Part shown: in pieces, positions 20,448 through 30,466 of the stretch
How positions within the stretch are numbered: position 1 is the stretch's first letter
How the letters are laid out: each line of letters begins with the position of its first letter
Translations under genes and position numbers: made by a program
Assembly (NCBI RefSeq): GCF_012222305.1
Contig: NZ_CP035730.1
Span: forward strand, 434,001-498,000
From: Sulfolobus sp. S-194
GTDB lineage: Archaea > Thermoproteota > Thermoprotei_A > Sulfolobales > Sulfolobaceae
Length of the DNA: 64,000 bases
Reading direction: 5' to 3'
The notes under the pieces: generated by a model
Seen by the model: the letters and a program-made list of their open reading frames with translations, nothing else
What the model was told of the DNA's origin: nothing
Databases searched by the model: none

Positions 20448-20700
20448 AGAAATAAAATCAATAACAATTTCTACATTAAAGAAACTGATCGGAGATTTTG
20501 ACATAAATACACTGGAGATAAAGTTTTATCAGTCATTTAAGGACAGATATGATATCTACGGAAAATTTCAGAACAAAGATGGTGTGTATGAATTTGCAAT
20601 AAGCGTAGATAAAAAAGGTAATATAAAAAGAGATCACGTCAATTTAATAACGCCTAGAAAAGTCATAGATGAAATAGATAAGAAAGTCCACAGTGAGTAA
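20437..20700 (+). CDS. Small protein of unknown function in the heme operon
   Basis: About 87 residues from ATG 20437 (GTG 20431 and ATG 20440 are alternatives). It reads as one small alpha/beta domain: a helix ISTLKKLIGDF, two strands around LEIKFYQSFKDRYDIYGKF and YEFAISVDKKGNI, then a C-terminal helix VIDEIDKKV. No known motif is seen. It overlaps hemD and is followed 2 bp later by the phosphodiesterase gene, so it is embedded in the operon and may be a Sulfolobales-specific part of it. Confidence 0.65.
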   Translation: MMDEEIKSITISTLKKLIGDFDINTLEIKFYQSFKDRYDIYGKFQNKDGVYEFAISVDKKGNIKRDHVNLITPRKVIDEIDKKVHSE

Positions 20701-20702
20701 CA

Positions 20703-22343
20703 TTGAAAGTATTACTAATTATAATAGATGGTGCGTCATATAAAATAATTGAAAAAATTAAGGATAAATTACCTACTATAAATAAGTTGATAAATTTTGG
20801 TTTTTATGGAAAATTAGAATCAGTATTTCCTTCCCTTACTCCAATTGCTTTAGCCTCATTAATAACTGGAAACCTACCAGAACATAACGGAATTACAGCA
20901 CCTAAAATTTTTATAAAAGGACGATCACTATCTTCTCCGTTGTCAGCGTTTAGTAGCGAAGGTCTAAAATCTGATCCTATTTGGGCATATTTAGGTAAAC
21001 ATGGGTATAAAGTCACAGTAACTTCTAATCCTCAAGCATTACCAGACAAATGGAAAATTAAAGATGTAATATTATTTGACCCATATAAAAGTAAAATAAA
21101 GAAGTGTAGTGATGCTAAAGTTCTCTCAGAAGGAGAAAACAAAATTCTAAGTAATATATGGCTTGTAGAGAAACGCAATTCTAAGTATCTCATAGTCTAT
21201 ACAAGCCCTTATGGTGAAAAAGAAATTGAATTAGAAGAGGGAGAATGGAGTGAGCCTATCGAAATTTTAGGCAAGTGTGGCAAAGATGAATTGAAAGGAA
21301 CCGTATTTCTACATGCTAGACATGAGAACGTATATGTAAGTCCCGTTAGTTTCTTCAATTATAAATGGGGGAATAATACTGAATTACAAGAAAAAATATG
21401 GAATTTTATAGTAAGTAAACATGGAATGATTTTAGATGGAGATTATCATTCTTTATATAAAGGAATTATAACGTTAGATGAATATCTAAAAACTATTGAG
21501 CTCACACACTCATTTTTTCTTAATTATACGTTATTTATGCTAGAAAATACTAATTGGGATTTTGCGATTACATATCTACCAATAGTAGATAATCTACAGC
21601 ATTTACTTTATGGTATCAATGAGGAAAAGGCTTTTGAACATATCGTAAAAGGGTACGAAATGGCAGACGAATTTATTAGAGCACAACTTAATTATGCAGA
21701 CGTGTTTTTTGTGTGCTCTGACCATGGAATAGCTGAAGTTGAAAAGAAAATTTTTATAAATAAGTTTCTTGAAAAAATTAATGTATTGAAATTAAATGAT
21801 AATGAAGAAATAGACTGGAGTAAAACAAAAGCATATTACGGTGGAGGAGGCCAAATAAGAATTAATTTAAAAAATAGAGAAAAACGTGGTATAGTTTCAC
21901 ATAGAGAATTCCCAAAATTAGTAAGATATATAGTAAGAAACTTAGAAAATTTAGTTGATGAAGAAAAAAATGAAAGAATTTTCACATCTATTGTAGCAAG
22001 AGAAACTCCCGCTAATGATAGAGAAGGAGATATTTATATCACTGGTATTAGAGAGAAATACGGAATAAGTAGTTTAGTTAAAAAAGATATGAACATAATA
22101 GAAAAAATTGAATATTACAAAATGACATCAGGAGAACATGGCTATTTTAGAAAGGATGATCTTTACGGTATTATTATATTTTATGATAAGAAGAGCAATA
22201 CAAGGAGAAAATTTATTTCAAATGCAAAAATAATCGATGTAGCACCTACGATCTTGAAATTATTTAACGTAACAAATGTTAAAATGGATGGAAAGCCTAT
22301 TATTACATTAGTAGAAAAGTATGGAGATCTCAACAATTATTAG
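20703..22343 (+). CDS. Alkaline-phosphatase-superfamily phosphodiesterase/nucleotide pyrophosphatase
   Basis: 546 residues from TTG at 20703. The opening LLIIIDGASY supplies the first metal-binding Asp, and FPSLTPIALASLITGNLPEHNGI has the nucleophile Thr/Ser context of type I phosphodiesterases. YLPIVDNLQHLLYG and VCSDHGIAEV provide the remaining metal Asp/His ligands, and a late GEHGYF the last His. These metalloenzymes cleave phosphodiester or nucleotide pyrophosphate bonds; the substrate cannot be told. It overlaps the next gene by 23 bp and sits between the heme genes and a flavin dehydrogenase pair, all on one strand. Confidence 0.85.
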   Translation: MKVLLIIIDGASYKIIEKIKDKLPTINKLINFGFYGKLESVFPSLTPIALASLITGNLPEHNGITAPKIFIKGRSLSSPLSAFSSEGLKSDPIWAYLGKHGYKVTVTSNPQALPDKWKIKDVILFDPYKSKIKKCSDAKVLSEGENKILSNIWLVEKRNSKYLIVYTSPYGEKEIELEEGEWSEPIEILGKCGKDELKGTVFLHARHENVYVSPVSFFNYKWGNNTELQEKIWNFIVSKHGMILDGDYHSLYKGIITLDEYLKTIELTHSFFLNYTLFMLENTNWDFAITYLPIVDNLQHLLYGINEEKAFEHIVKGYEMADEFIRAQLNYADVFFVCSDHGIAEVEKKIFINKFLEKINVLKLNDNEEIDWSKTKAYYGGGGQIRINLKNREKRGIVSHREFPKLVRYIVRNLENLVDEEKNERIFTSIVARETPANDREGDIYITGIREKYGISSLVKKDMNIIEKIEYYKMTSGEHGYFRKDDLYGIIIFYDKKSNTRRKFISNAKIIDVAPTILKLFNVTNVKMDGKPIITLVEKYGDLNNY

Positions 22344-23682
22344 TAAAAGAAAAAGAAGGGTTATAGGAATTAGTTATTATGAAGAAGGATTACCTCATGT
22401 AGAAGTAAATCTTAAGGGAAAAAAAGTTAATCTTGCTGAAAATTTCTATAGAGAAACATCAAGAATTAGAATTCCTTTTAATATAGCTTTATTTCATAGA
22501 AACCCTATTATAAGAAAACTTTCACCTAAATTATCTTTATTCCAAAAACTTCCAACAAAGTACTTTCCTTCCACGATTAAAAACATTGAAAAAGTAACAG
22601 TAAAAAGAATCATTATAGGTGGAGGTACAGCTGGCATTACTGCATTGGATGATAAATCGTTATTAATAACGCATGAACTTATTGGAGACCTAGAATATGA
22701 TTATAGCCCAATACCAGAGATCGGGAGAGAAGAGTTATCAGAGAAAATAAAGGAAAAAATTAAGACATTTTATAATAGAATACTTATAGGTAAATTTCTT
22801 GGAAAATTTGATGAAGGATTACTATTCGAAACAAAAGATAAGTATTTGTTACTTACGTCTGAGGATATTATAATAGGTGTCGGAGGAAGAACGTTAAGAC
22901 CCATTTTTAACAGAAACTATATTGTAGGAATAGTTTCAAGAGAATTATATTTAAGGAAATTAAAGAATAAATACAAAAATATTGTTGTATTAGGTTTTAC
23001 AAATTTGACAGTAAGGACTGCATTAAATGCTGAAAAAGCTATAATAATCTATCCTAGAGGGATTAAACCATTATTTTCTAAGTTTTATAGAGAACAACTT
23101 GAAGAAAAAGGAGTTGAGATAATTGAAGATAATATTTCTGATATAAAAAATAAAAAAGATATTATAGTGATTTCTACGCGTAATGGTAACTTAGTGAAAA
23201 CTCAATTAATAGTATTTTCCGTGGTGAAACAACCAAGAATAGAAATAATAACTAATTTAGGAGTAGATTATAGGTTCAATCAGACATTACATATCTATCA
23301 ACCAACTGATAGTAGTAAAGTTATAGGTGGCGCATTGGGGATAATGGATGAGTATATAAGTTATTTAAGTGCGACAAACAGTTTGGATTATAAAAAAGTA
23401 AGTATGTATGAGCCAGGGCTATTCAATAATGATATCGTACAGAACAATTCTCCATACTTATATGGAGAGGATGGAATTATATGTGAGTGCGAAGACCTTG
23501 ATTTAAATGATGTAAATTTCGCTAAAAAATTAGGTTTTACTAATGTCGAGGATATAAAAAGAATTACTGGATTAGGTACGGGCCATTGTCAAGGTAAAGT
23601 ATGTGCAATAGTTTCTGGAAGTATTTTAAAAAGTCCTACTCTAATGACTTTCAGATCACCTATTTACCCGGTGAGCTTATGA
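22321..23682 (+). CDS. FAD/NAD(P)-dependent dehydrogenase subunit with BFD-like iron-sulfur domain
   Basis: 453 residues. A dinucleotide-binding fold starts at about residue 98 with IIIGGGTAGITALDD, and IIIGVGGRTLRP is the second conserved strand of such flavoproteins. The C-terminus has CECEDLDLNDV and, 30 residues on, GLGTGHCQGKVC, the four-cysteine pattern of a BFD-like [2Fe-2S] domain. This is the layout of the alpha subunit of heterodimeric sarcosine oxidase, dye-linked proline dehydrogenase and HcnB-type enzymes. Its stop overlaps the start of a D-amino-acid-oxidase-like gene (ATGA), so the two form an alpha/beta pair. The N-terminal 95 residues are basic and unusual. Confidence 0.85.
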   Translation: MEISTIISKRKRRVIGISYYEEGLPHVEVNLKGKKVNLAENFYRETSRIRIPFNIALFHRNPIIRKLSPKLSLFQKLPTKYFPSTIKNIEKVTVKRIIIGGGTAGITALDDKSLLITHELIGDLEYDYSPIPEIGREELSEKIKEKIKTFYNRILIGKFLGKFDEGLLFETKDKYLLLTSEDIIIGVGGRTLRPIFNRNYIVGIVSRELYLRKLKNKYKNIVVLGFTNLTVRTALNAEKAIIIYPRGIKPLFSKFYREQLEEKGVEIIEDNISDIKNKKDIIVISTRNGNLVKTQLIVFSVVKQPRIEIITNLGVDYRFNQTLHIYQPTDSSKVIGGALGIMDEYISYLSATNSLDYKKVSMYEPGLFNNDIVQNNSPYLYGEDGIICECEDLDLNDVNFAKKLGFTNVEDIKRITGLGTGHCQGKVCAIVSGSILKSPTLMTFRSPIYPVSL

Positions 23683-24782
23683 TAATAATAGTTGGAGCCG
23701 GAGCACATGGTCTTAGCTTAGCCTATCATTTAAAAAAGAAGGGTGTTAAAGACGTACTAATAATCGAAATGAAAAGAATAGGATATGGTTCTAGTAGTAG
23801 AAATGCGAGTAGGTATCGCTATCATTTTTACAGTGAAGAGAATATTGAGTATGCATTAAAAGCAATACCTTATCTTATATCTCACAGTAAAGAACTTTTC
23901 TTAAATTCTGCAATTTATAAAACAGGGTATTTGTGGATTCTTAGAAGTGAAGAACACATATCAATTTTCAAAAAATTAGACTCTTTATGGAAAAGTAAGA
24001 ATATAGGAGGAAAATTTATTAATTGTAAAGAATTCGATTATCTTTCCTTTGATGGAGTATGTTATTACGCACCGCAAAATGGTGCATTTCATCATGATTA
24101 CATACTTTATAGTTATTATATTTCAGTAAAAGATTCGTATAAAATAGTTTTTGATAAAGTCAGTGAAATTGTAACAGGAAGTGGCAAAGTTAAAGGTGTA
24201 AAAACAGAATCCGGAAAACTCTTTGAAGCTGACAAAGTTGTTTTAACAACTGGAGCTTGGAGCGGTGAACTACTACAAAAAATAAACATACCACCATATA
24301 TTGAGCCAGAAAGAAAAGAAATCTTCATTACTGAGCCTATAAAATATTTTATTAAGCCACTTATCATAGATAAAGATATATATTTTTCTCAGACACTAAA
24401 AGGAGAGATTATAGGAGGAACAGAAACTAAAACAGAAAGAGGATTTTTATCATTCACCATCTCGATTAAAGAGATGGGTAAATTCTTACAAGGATTAAAA
24501 CAATTAGTAAAAAACATATATGGCATAGGTATTTTACGTGGGTGGAGTGGATATTATGAGATGACCCCCGATAATTCTCATATTATGGGATATGGGGAAG
24601 AATGGCCAGAAAACTTGTATATTGATGCTGGATATAGCGGACATGGTATGATGTTTGCCCCATATTCGGGTAAATTGATGGCTGATTTAATTGCCGATAA
24701 TAAGAAGGATCCAGCATTTTCAATTTTCACACCAGATAGATTTGCAAAAAACAAATTGCTAAAAGAAAACCTAGTAATATAA
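23679..24782 (+). CDS. DAO-family FAD oxidoreductase (sarcosine oxidase/proline dehydrogenase beta-like)
   Basis: 367 residues from ATG at 23679, which overlaps the preceding stop as ATGA. The N-terminus IIIVGAGAHGLSLAYHLKKKG is the FAD-binding loop, followed by the acidic strand end (IIEM) and SSSRNASRYR, the DAO family's flavin-contacting stretch. The C-terminal DAGYSGHGMMFAP is the second DAO FAD motif. It likely oxidises an amino acid or N-methyl amine and passes electrons to the iron-sulfur partner. The true substrate is uncertain: sarcosine, proline or another imino acid. Confidence 0.88.
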   Translation: MIIIVGAGAHGLSLAYHLKKKGVKDVLIIEMKRIGYGSSSRNASRYRYHFYSEENIEYALKAIPYLISHSKELFLNSAIYKTGYLWILRSEEHISIFKKLDSLWKSKNIGGKFINCKEFDYLSFDGVCYYAPQNGAFHHDYILYSYYISVKDSYKIVFDKVSEIVTGSGKVKGVKTESGKLFEADKVVLTTGAWSGELLQKINIPPYIEPERKEIFITEPIKYFIKPLIIDKDIYFSQTLKGEIIGGTETKTERGFLSFTISIKEMGKFLQGLKQLVKNIYGIGILRGWSGYYEMTPDNSHIMGYGEEWPENLYIDAGYSGHGMMFAPYSGKLMADLIADNKKDPAFSIFTPDRFAKNKLLKENLVI

Positions 24783-24789
24783 ACTTCAT

Positions 24790-25776
24790 TTATAACTTAG
24801 GTAATATAATAAAATCCTTTTTAGGGATATTTTTTCTTGCATATTCTACCAGATCTTTAGCATATTTACTTCTACTTCCATCAACTACAATAATATCCGA
24901 AGTAGTATTTTCAATATAATACATTGTATCCTGAAAGTCAGCATGACTACTTAGACCTATAATAAAGGATTTTTGATCAACTCTTCTTATAAAGTCCTTC
25001 AATATCCAACCATCTAGAAGAAAATTCGTTGCTGTATTATTTCTGTTTTTAAATTCTGTAGCATGTTTAAAGCTTATGTACCAACCGTCCTTCATTATTT
25101 CTTTACCTTCTTTACTCTTCTCATCAAATACATCATTTATCTTTATACCATGTTTTATTGCAACATTTGTAAGATCCTTTACCTTCCCAGATACAATAAA
25201 AGGAGCATCTACATCATATTGTCTCAAAATTCTCATAGCTTCTTGAATCTTACCATAATAACCAAATATTCTAACCGGACCTTGAATCAAAGCATCACGA
25301 ATATAATCAGAAAATAATATCTCGGCTTCATGCTTATAAGGCCTTTTATGAGCTGGATTACCGTAAGTTGCATCAATAATTAGTACATCTGGATTTAATA
25401 TAGGCGTGCCTTTCCCTGGGTTCTTAAAATCTCCAGTATATGCCAATTCAATATTATCAGTCTTTATAACCACTTGAGATGCACCCATTATATGATCGGC
25501 TTTTTCAAGCCTAATTTTCTCATCTAATACATCTAGTGTAATACCATAATCTAGGTCTATTCTTTTATGTTTAGGAATAGTATAACCTAACACTAATGCC
25601 GCATCCAAAGTTATAGGAGTAGCTATAATGCTAGAGCATTCTTTTATACTTTTATCTAGTTCTAATAGGTGATCGGAATGAAAATGAGTTATCACCCTAA
25701 ATAACCTTCTGTAATGTCCATCGATAGTAAAATTATTGCCTAATAAAATTGCACCATTATCTAGTATATCGAACAC
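24790..25776 (-). CDS. Metallo-beta-lactamase-fold exonuclease
   Basis: 328 residues. Motif HFHSDH (about residues 31-36) is the zinc-binding HxHxDH, with later ligands in KADHIMGAS, YTGDFKN and LSSHADF, the beta-CASP-associated His motif. Proteins of this group are annotated as exonucleases of the beta-lactamase fold (related to Pso2/Artemis/ligase-associated exonucleases). It is encoded 48 bp downstream of DNA ligase on the same strand, which fits a ligase-associated DNA-repair nuclease. The 3' end converges with the DAO gene, 7 bp apart. Confidence 0.85.
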   Translation of the reverse strand: MFDILDNGAILLGNNFTIDGHYRRLFRVITHFHSDHLLELDKSIKECSSIIATPITLDAALVLGYTIPKHKRIDLDYGITLDVLDEKIRLEKADHIMGASQVVIKTDNIELAYTGDFKNPGKGTPILNPDVLIIDATYGNPAHKRPYKHEAEILFSDYIRDALIQGPVRIFGYYGKIQEAMRILRQYDVDAPFIVSGKVKDLTNVAIKHGIKINDVFDEKSKEGKEIMKDGWYISFKHATEFKNRNNTATNFLLDGWILKDFIRRVDQKSFIIGLSSHADFQDTMYYIENTTSDIIVVDGSRSKYAKDLVEYARKNIPKKDFIILPKL

Positions 25777-25824
25777 TATCTATTTTAGGAAAAAGAAGTA
25801 TTTGAAGTTTAGTTTTATAATCCA

Positions 25825-27627
25825 TTATGTTTCATCAATACGCTGTTCTTCTTCCTTCTTTCTTAATTTCATTTTGTACATTTCATAAATTTCTTTAGGA
25901 GTTGTAGCATCCTCTATGCTTTTATCATCCCTCCATCTTATAAATCGAGGAAATCTTACCGACAATCCTGCACCTTTAGACACCATATCTTTACAGCACG
26001 TGTGTTCTGGTGATAGTGTTATTTCCGCACCTATAATCTCAGCCACATATTTAGGTTCTACCCATATGTCAGGTTCTAATTGTGAATCGACTCTTGGATC
26101 TTTTTTATCTAACTTAATCTCCATTAATTTCTTTTGCAATTCATCTAATTCAGCATCACTAAAGCCAGATGCTACTTTACATACAGTTTTGAATGTATCT
26201 GTTTCTGGGTCATATGCAGCCATTAATAATGAACTCAACTTACCTCCTCTTTTTCCTCTCCCATAAAATGCTCCTACCACTACTAAGTCAACTGTATCAG
26301 CCATCTCGCTTTGATAATCCCTCTTTAGTTTAATCCATAAGAAACCTCTAGAACCTGCTTGATATATAGAATCTTTAGCAACCGATTTTACCATTACACC
26401 TTCTGCACCATTGCTTATAGCATCATAAAAGAATTCCATCAACTTATCTACATTATTTGTATAAATATGATGGGCTATATGTAATTTATCATTTGGTTTA
26501 ATAACTTCTTCTAATTTCTTCCTTCTTTCTGGCAAAGGCTTCATAGTATAATCTACATCTTCATAATACATTAAATCGAAAAGATAAACGTTTACGGGGT
26601 ATTCCTTTATAGCTTCATTTATATCATTCTTTCTTTTCCTATGCATTAACTCTTGGAACGGTCTGATCTCGTTACTTTCTGGGTCTACAGCTACTATCTC
26701 CCCTTCAATTATAACTTCATTAGCGTTTATGTATTCTTTCACATATTCCACAACATCAGGATACATTCTAGTAATATTCTCTAATCTCCTTGAAAATATA
26801 AATACTTCTCTATCTTTTTTATGTATTTGAGCACGTTCCCCGTCATATTTGTAATCTACTAAAGCTTCACCGCCTACTTTAGCTAAAATTTCTGCAGCAT
26901 CGTTCATTCTTTCAGCTAACATCGGCCTTATAGGAATTCCTACTTGAGGTTTAATGTCCTTTAAAGCTTCCACACCTTGTTGCGCAATAATTTTTGCGAT
27001 ATTACCTAAGTCAGCGCGTAAGTTATACGCTCTTTCTATTAATGGTCTAAATGAGGTACTCCCAGTAAATGCTGTTGATAGTGCATCCATTATTGTGGCA
27101 TCGCCGATTCCGACTCTTAATCTTCCATCTACGAACCTAACTATATATTTTGCTTCTAAAGGAGAAGCCTTCTTTAGTAACCCAGCTAAAGATCTAATTT
27201 TAATATCCCTACTACCCTCGCCTGAAGCTAGTGCTATTTTAGTCAAAGAATCATAAGTTTCTTCAACAGTTAAACCCTCATTTGCCTGAGCACCTAAAAA
27301 GCTTAAAATTGAGGCAGACTGAGGAGTTTTCTTAAGTCTCATTGCAACTTCTCCTAAGTCACCAACTACTTTTAATTGCTCTTCTACTACTTCCTCTTTA
27401 ACGTTCACAGCAATTGAAATTGCTTTAATAAGTAATTTTTCACCAACTCCTAGCTCTGGATAGCCTAAAAAGTCTGGCCATAATTTACCCTGAATTAAAT
27501 AAACTACCTTGTCAATGACATTTTTATCAGCTTTTTTAAACAGATCAGTTAATAATGCGGTAAGTTGAAGCCTTGAAGATATCTTCTCAAGTTTATCAAA
27601 GTATTCAGCTATGAGTTTAAACTCCAT
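25825..27627 (-). CDS. lig: ATP-dependent DNA ligase
   Basis: 600 residues, the normal size of crenarchaeal ligase I. An N-terminal helical DNA-binding domain (about 1-210) precedes the nucleotidyltransferase motif [11 protein letters not shown] near residue 260, whose Lys is adenylylated, then [10 protein letters not shown] (motif III), [10 protein letters not shown] (motif IV) and LWIKLKRDY (motif V), with the OB domain at the end. It seals Okazaki fragments together with FEN-1, encoded 12 kb away, and PCNA. Its promoter shares an AT-rich box with the divergent guide-RNA gene. Confidence 0.96.
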   Translation of the reverse strand: MEFKLIAEYFDKLEKISSRLQLTALLTDLFKKADKNVIDKVVYLIQGKLWPDFLGYPELGVGEKLLIKAISIAVNVKEEVVEEQLKVVGDLGEVAMRLKKTPQSASILSFLGAQANEGLTVEETYDSLTKIALASGEGSRDIKIRSLAGLLKKASPLEAKYIVRFVDGRLRVGIGDATIMDALSTAFTGSTSFRPLIERAYNLRADLGNIAKIIAQQGVEALKDIKPQVGIPIRPMLAERMNDAAEILAKVGGEALVDYKYDGERAQIHKKDREVFIFSRRLENITRMYPDVVEYVKEYINANEVIIEGEIVAVDPESNEIRPFQELMHRKRKNDINEAIKEYPVNVYLFDLMYYEDVDYTMKPLPERRKKLEEVIKPNDKLHIAHHIYTNNVDKLMEFFYDAISNGAEGVMVKSVAKDSIYQAGSRGFLWIKLKRDYQSEMADTVDLVVVGAFYGRGKRGGKLSSLLMAAYDPETDTFKTVCKVASGFSDAELDELQKKLMEIKLDKKDPRVDSQLEPDIWVEPKYVAEIIGAEITLSPEHTCCKDMVSKGAGLSVRFPRFIRWRDDKSIEDATTPKEIYEMYKMKLRKKEEEQRIDET

Positions 27628-27651
27628 ACTTTAAAATATTTTAGCTTAACT

Positions 27652-27663
27652 TTTATATTTATA
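27652..27663 (+). promoter_or_regulatory. Shared AT-rich TATA box between ligase and guide RNA
   Basis: The run TTTATATTTATA is centred about 26 bp before the C box of the guide RNA (27683) and about 30 bp before the ligase start (27627) on the other strand, so it could serve both directions. Confidence 0.5.
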
Positions 27664-27680
27664 GCTTTGACGATATAATA

Positions 27681-27735
27681 CAGTGATGAAAACCCGGCAT
27701 TCCAGATAGGTGAAGACTCAGAGTTACTCTGACTT
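27681..27735 (+). ncRNA. C/D box guide sRNA (2'-O-methylation)
   Basis: A perfect C box GTGATGA (27683-27689) and D box CTGA (27729-27732), with an internal D'-like CAGA (27703-27706) and a C'-like GTGAAGA (27710-27716, one mismatch). Spacers of 13 nt (C to D') and 12 nt (C' to D) are the size of archaeal guide regions. The total, about 50 nt, is standard for Sulfolobus sRNAs. A TATA box stands 26 bp before the C box. By the N+5 rule the D guide would direct methylation of an A in a target reading AGTAACTCTG, and the D' guide of a G in a target reading GAATGCCGGG. The targets were not located. Confidence 0.75.
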
Positions 27736-27739
27736 TTGC

Positions 27740-27749
27740 TTTATAAATA
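27740..27749 (+). promoter_or_regulatory. TATA box for dcd
   Basis: TTTATAAATA is centred 30 bp before the ATG at 27776, just after the guide RNA. It supports a leaderless or near-leaderless dcd transcript and the start at 27776 rather than 27710. Confidence 0.55.
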
Positions 27750-27775
27750 TATTCCGTCAAAATATAATATACAAA

Positions 27776-28327
27776 ATGATTCTCGGTGACCGTGATTTAA
27801 AATATTATCTAGAGAAAGGATGGATAAAAATAGACCCATTGAGAGAAGATACAGTTAGGGAAAACGGAGTTGACCTTAGAGTTGGGGGAGAAATTGCTAG
27901 GTTTACAAAAACGGATAAAGTATTTGACCCTGATAATCCTGATCCGGCATTTTTCAAAATCGAAAAAATTGAGGAGTTTGTTATTCAGCCATATGAACAT
28001 GTGCTTTTAACCACAGAAGAATACATTGAACTTCCAAATGATGTTATGGCTTTTGTTAATCTTCGCTCATCCTTTGCACGACTCGGTTTGTTTATTCCAC
28101 CTACTATAGTAGATGCTGGATTTAAAGGGCAAATAACAATTGAGGTTGTAGGTTCATCGTTTCCCGTATTATTAAGGAGAGGTACACGTTTCATACACTT
28201 AATATTTGCAAGAACATTATCACCCGTAGAACATCCGTATCAAGGAAAATATCAAGGCCAAAAAGGCGTCACTTTGCCAAAATTTAGAACAGAGGCTTCC
28301 AAGTTTTTGTCTCCCCATCAAAAATAA
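27776..28327 (+). CDS. dcd: dCTP deaminase
   Basis: 183 residues from ATG 27776 ([15 protein letters not shown]); the open frame extends 22 codons upstream, but that part overlaps the guide RNA and is not conserved. It is a trimeric dUTPase-fold enzyme: [11 protein letters not shown] is the phosphate-binding motif, [12 protein letters not shown] holds the catalytic Glu, and a C-terminal TLPKFR segment closes over the nucleotide. It deaminates dCTP to dUTP for dTMP synthesis. The last 44 bp overlap the convergent coiled-coil gene. Confidence 0.95.
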   Translation: MILGDRDLKYYLEKGWIKIDPLREDTVRENGVDLRVGGEIARFTKTDKVFDPDNPDPAFFKIEKIEEFVIQPYEHVLLTTEEYIELPNDVMAFVNLRSSFARLGLFIPPTIVDAGFKGQITIEVVGSSFPVLLRRGTRFIHLIFARTLSPVEHPYQGKYQGQKGVTLPKFRTEASKFLSPHQK

Positions 28328-28979
28328 TTAGACCTTCACTAACTAACCTTTTAAAAAGTTTAGCCTCTTTTGGATCTAATTTAGATTCAGCTTCTGCAGG
28401 ATCTGGACTCTTTATTTCCTTTAATTTATCTATAAATTTATTAAAAAACTCTTGAGATAATGCGATTCTCTCCTTCTCAGTATATATTATCCTTGCTCCT
28501 TCTCTTTCTAGCTTAGAAAAATAAGCATCAGCATTTTTTAACTTCAATTCGGATTCAAAGACTACTCCTTGCTCATTAAGAATATCTATAGCAGTCTTTC
28601 TCTCCCCCTCCTTTTTCGTAGATTCAAAAGATTTTCTTTGTGAAGGTTGAGGTAGTCTCTCTTCCTTAGTTGCTGGTTTACTTTCTATTTTTGATTCTAA
28701 TTCATCTATTCTTTCCACAATTTCAGCTATCCTTTTTTTTAGATCTTCAAACTGCGATGTAAAAGGATTTATAAGATCTTGGACTTTTCTCTCTAACCTT
28801 GAAGTAATTTGTGAAACTAGATCATTAACATTCTGAGGTAAACTATATGCCTCTGATGAATGAGGAGAAAATAAAATAGCTTTTATATAATCTGTCATTA
28901 ACACATAGCCTTCTTTCCTTGCTTTTTCCTCTAGTTCTTTGTACTCCTCATCAGTTAACTTAATATAAATAATCCTCAT
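28284..28979 (-). CDS. Ribbon-helix-helix-like protein with central coiled coil
   Basis: 231 residues from ATG 28979 (two codons upstream another ATG). The first 45 residues, [23 protein letters not shown], have the beta strand plus helix pattern of a ribbon-helix-helix DNA-binding domain. Then comes a long heptad-patterned coiled coil (about 65-110), a Lys/Glu/Pro-rich linker and a C-terminal helical domain (about 140-231) repeating a winged-helix-like pattern. This could be a chromosome- or transcription-associated protein; no function is known to me. Its 3' end overlaps dcd by 44 bp. It lies upstream of nothing on its strand and 36 bp after the PDO gene, so it may be the last gene of that unit. 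Confidence 0.7.
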   Translation of the reverse strand: MRIIYIKLTDEEYKELEEKARKEGYVLMTDYIKAILFSPHSSEAYSLPQNVNDLVSQITSRLERKVQDLINPFTSQFEDLKKRIAEIVERIDELESKIESKPATKEERLPQPSQRKSFESTKKEGERKTAIDILNEQGVVFESELKLKNADAYFSKLEREGARIIYTEKERIALSQEFFNKFIDKLKEIKSPDPAEAESKLDPKEAKLFKRLVSEGLIIFDGETKTWKPLF

Positions 28980-29021
28980 TAACACATAATTAGAAATAAT
29001 ACGATAAAAAATTAGCCTATA

Positions 29022-29723
29022 TTATAACTTTTGTTTCTCCAGTAGTGAATTAATGAAGTTTTCTTCGTAAGGAACACCAATAAATTCAACAGACTCATTT
29101 ATAGCTACAGTAGGTACACTCATTACTTGATATTTTTCAGCAATATCCTGGTTCTCATAGGCTTCAACCACATCAGATTCAATATTACACTTTCCAACTT
29201 TACATGCTTCATAAGCAACCATGTGAGCCATTAATGCGGCATATGGACAATATGGGCATGATGGAGTAACCACAGTCTCGATTTTTACATATCCGTTCAA
29301 TTTATTTTTAATCGCATTTATTGTTTCTGCGCTTAGTCCGCTTTCTCCGAGAGATAATCTCACTACCGTTTCTACTAGGGCTCTTATTTCTTCACCTAGA
29401 GGCGCTCCCGTCCATCTTAGGTAGCCTTTCATAAAGGCAACTGTGGGAACCCTCTCTACACGAAATTCTTTAAATATCTCAGCAGAATTAGGATCAGCCC
29501 TATCAATTATATGTACAACAGCTAAGCTTTTTCCTTCAGAGTCCCTAGGAGCAGCATCGCTCATAAATTGTAGGAACCTCTTTGTTACCTCACAATAATG
29601 ACAGTGAGGATCATTAGAATCTATGAAAACATATATATCTACAGGGTTCTTCATATCTTTAAGTGCATCAACAAGGGCTTGCTTTACTTCATCTGTAAAG
29701 AGTTCCGCGAATTCTTCTTCCAT
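29022..29723 (-). CDS. pdo: Protein disulfide oxidoreductase (PDO, double thioredoxin fold)
   Basis: 233 residues, the usual PDO size. Two thioredoxin/glutaredoxin units are fused: the N-terminal unit has CHYC (residues 41-44) and the C-terminal unit has CPYC near residue 155, both followed by the cis-Pro loops (RVPTVAF and SVPTVAI). PDO makes and rearranges intracellular disulfides, which are common in hyperthermophilic crenarchaea, and is reduced by thioredoxin reductase. The C-terminal CPYC is normally the dominant active site. Confidence 0.94.
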   Translation of the reverse strand: MEEEFAELFTDEVKQALVDALKDMKNPVDIYVFIDSNDPHCHYCEVTKRFLQFMSDAAPRDSEGKSLAVVHIIDRADPNSAEIFKEFRVERVPTVAFMKGYLRWTGAPLGEEIRALVETVVRLSLGESGLSAETINAIKNKLNGYVKIETVVTPSCPYCPYAALMAHMVAYEACKVGKCNIESDVVEAYENQDIAEKYQVMSVPTVAINESVEFIGVPYEENFINSLLEKQKL

Positions 29724-29773
29724 GCTTTCACGCTAATAATGATAATTAACACGGTTAAATAAAAATGTATCTA

Positions 29774-30466
29774 TCATAATAAGGATATCTCTTCTTTCTT
29801 ACATTTAACTTCACTAGGTTTGATAACCAAGATTTTTTCAGATTTTGGCTTTTCTTCTCTAAATATTATACCTTGGAATTTCTTTATTTTAACTTTATTA
29901 TTTAACCAGCAATCGGGGTCAAGGCCGGCTTTAATACAAGTCTCGGCTAAAAAAGTCTCCTCATCCCAACAATATTCCATTGGTACTTGAGGTAATAAAA
30001 GACCACTATAAAGAATACCGTATTCAACTATTAACCCATCTTCCCCCACCTTAATCTTCTTAGGCAATTCCCATCTATTTTCAACATCAATTTCTTGAGG
30101 CTTTGTTAATACTGTAACTTCAATAATAATATTATCAAATTCTCCTTTAGAAAGAGGAGGAAATCTAGGATCAGAAAAAGCTGCAGCAATAGCAGCCTTT
30201 GAAACTATTTCTTTAAGAGGGGCTACAGCTTCTACATAACCTATACATCCCCTCAATGAAGTAGAATTACCATAATATGTCTCAAGTGTAACAAATGCGA
30301 GACCTTTTTTATTAAGTATAGGGTCATTAAGGGAAGACAAATAATCTTCTAAATTAAACTTTAGTATACCTAATCTATTTGCGATAGAATCCCTAGCTAT
30401 CTTAATGAGAACCTTACCTAAATTCTCGTTTAATTCATTAACTGCTACTAATTGCTCTTGACTCAT
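29774..30466 (-). CDS. AMMECR1-domain protein
   Basis: 230 residues. The family hallmark LRGCIGY is present as [13 protein letters not shown] (about residue 73), together with [22 protein letters not shown] and the late [22 protein letters not shown], all signatures of the AMMECR1 fold. These proteins are universal in archaea and eukaryotes; their biochemical role is unresolved, though links to the MEMO1 and radical-SAM neighbours have been proposed. It overlaps the 3' end of the Mut7-C gene by 29 bp in the same direction, so the two are co-translated. Confidence 0.93.
   Translation of the reverse strand: MSQEQLVAVNELNENLGKVLIKIARDSIANRLGILKFNLEDYLSSLNDPILNKKGLAFVTLETYYGNSTSLRGCIGYVEAVAPLKEIVSKAAIAAAFSDPRFPPLSKGEFDNIIIEVTVLTKPQEIDVENRWELPKKIKVGEDGLIVEYGILYSGLLLPQVPMEYCWDEETFLAETCIKAGLDPDCWLNNKVKIKKFQGIIFREEKPKSEKILVIKPSEVKCKKEEISLL

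Noticed and set aside
27710-27775. 22-residue N-terminal extension of dCTP deaminase
   Set aside because: It overlaps the guide RNA and the dcd TATA box; the conserved N-terminus MILGDRDL begins at 27776.
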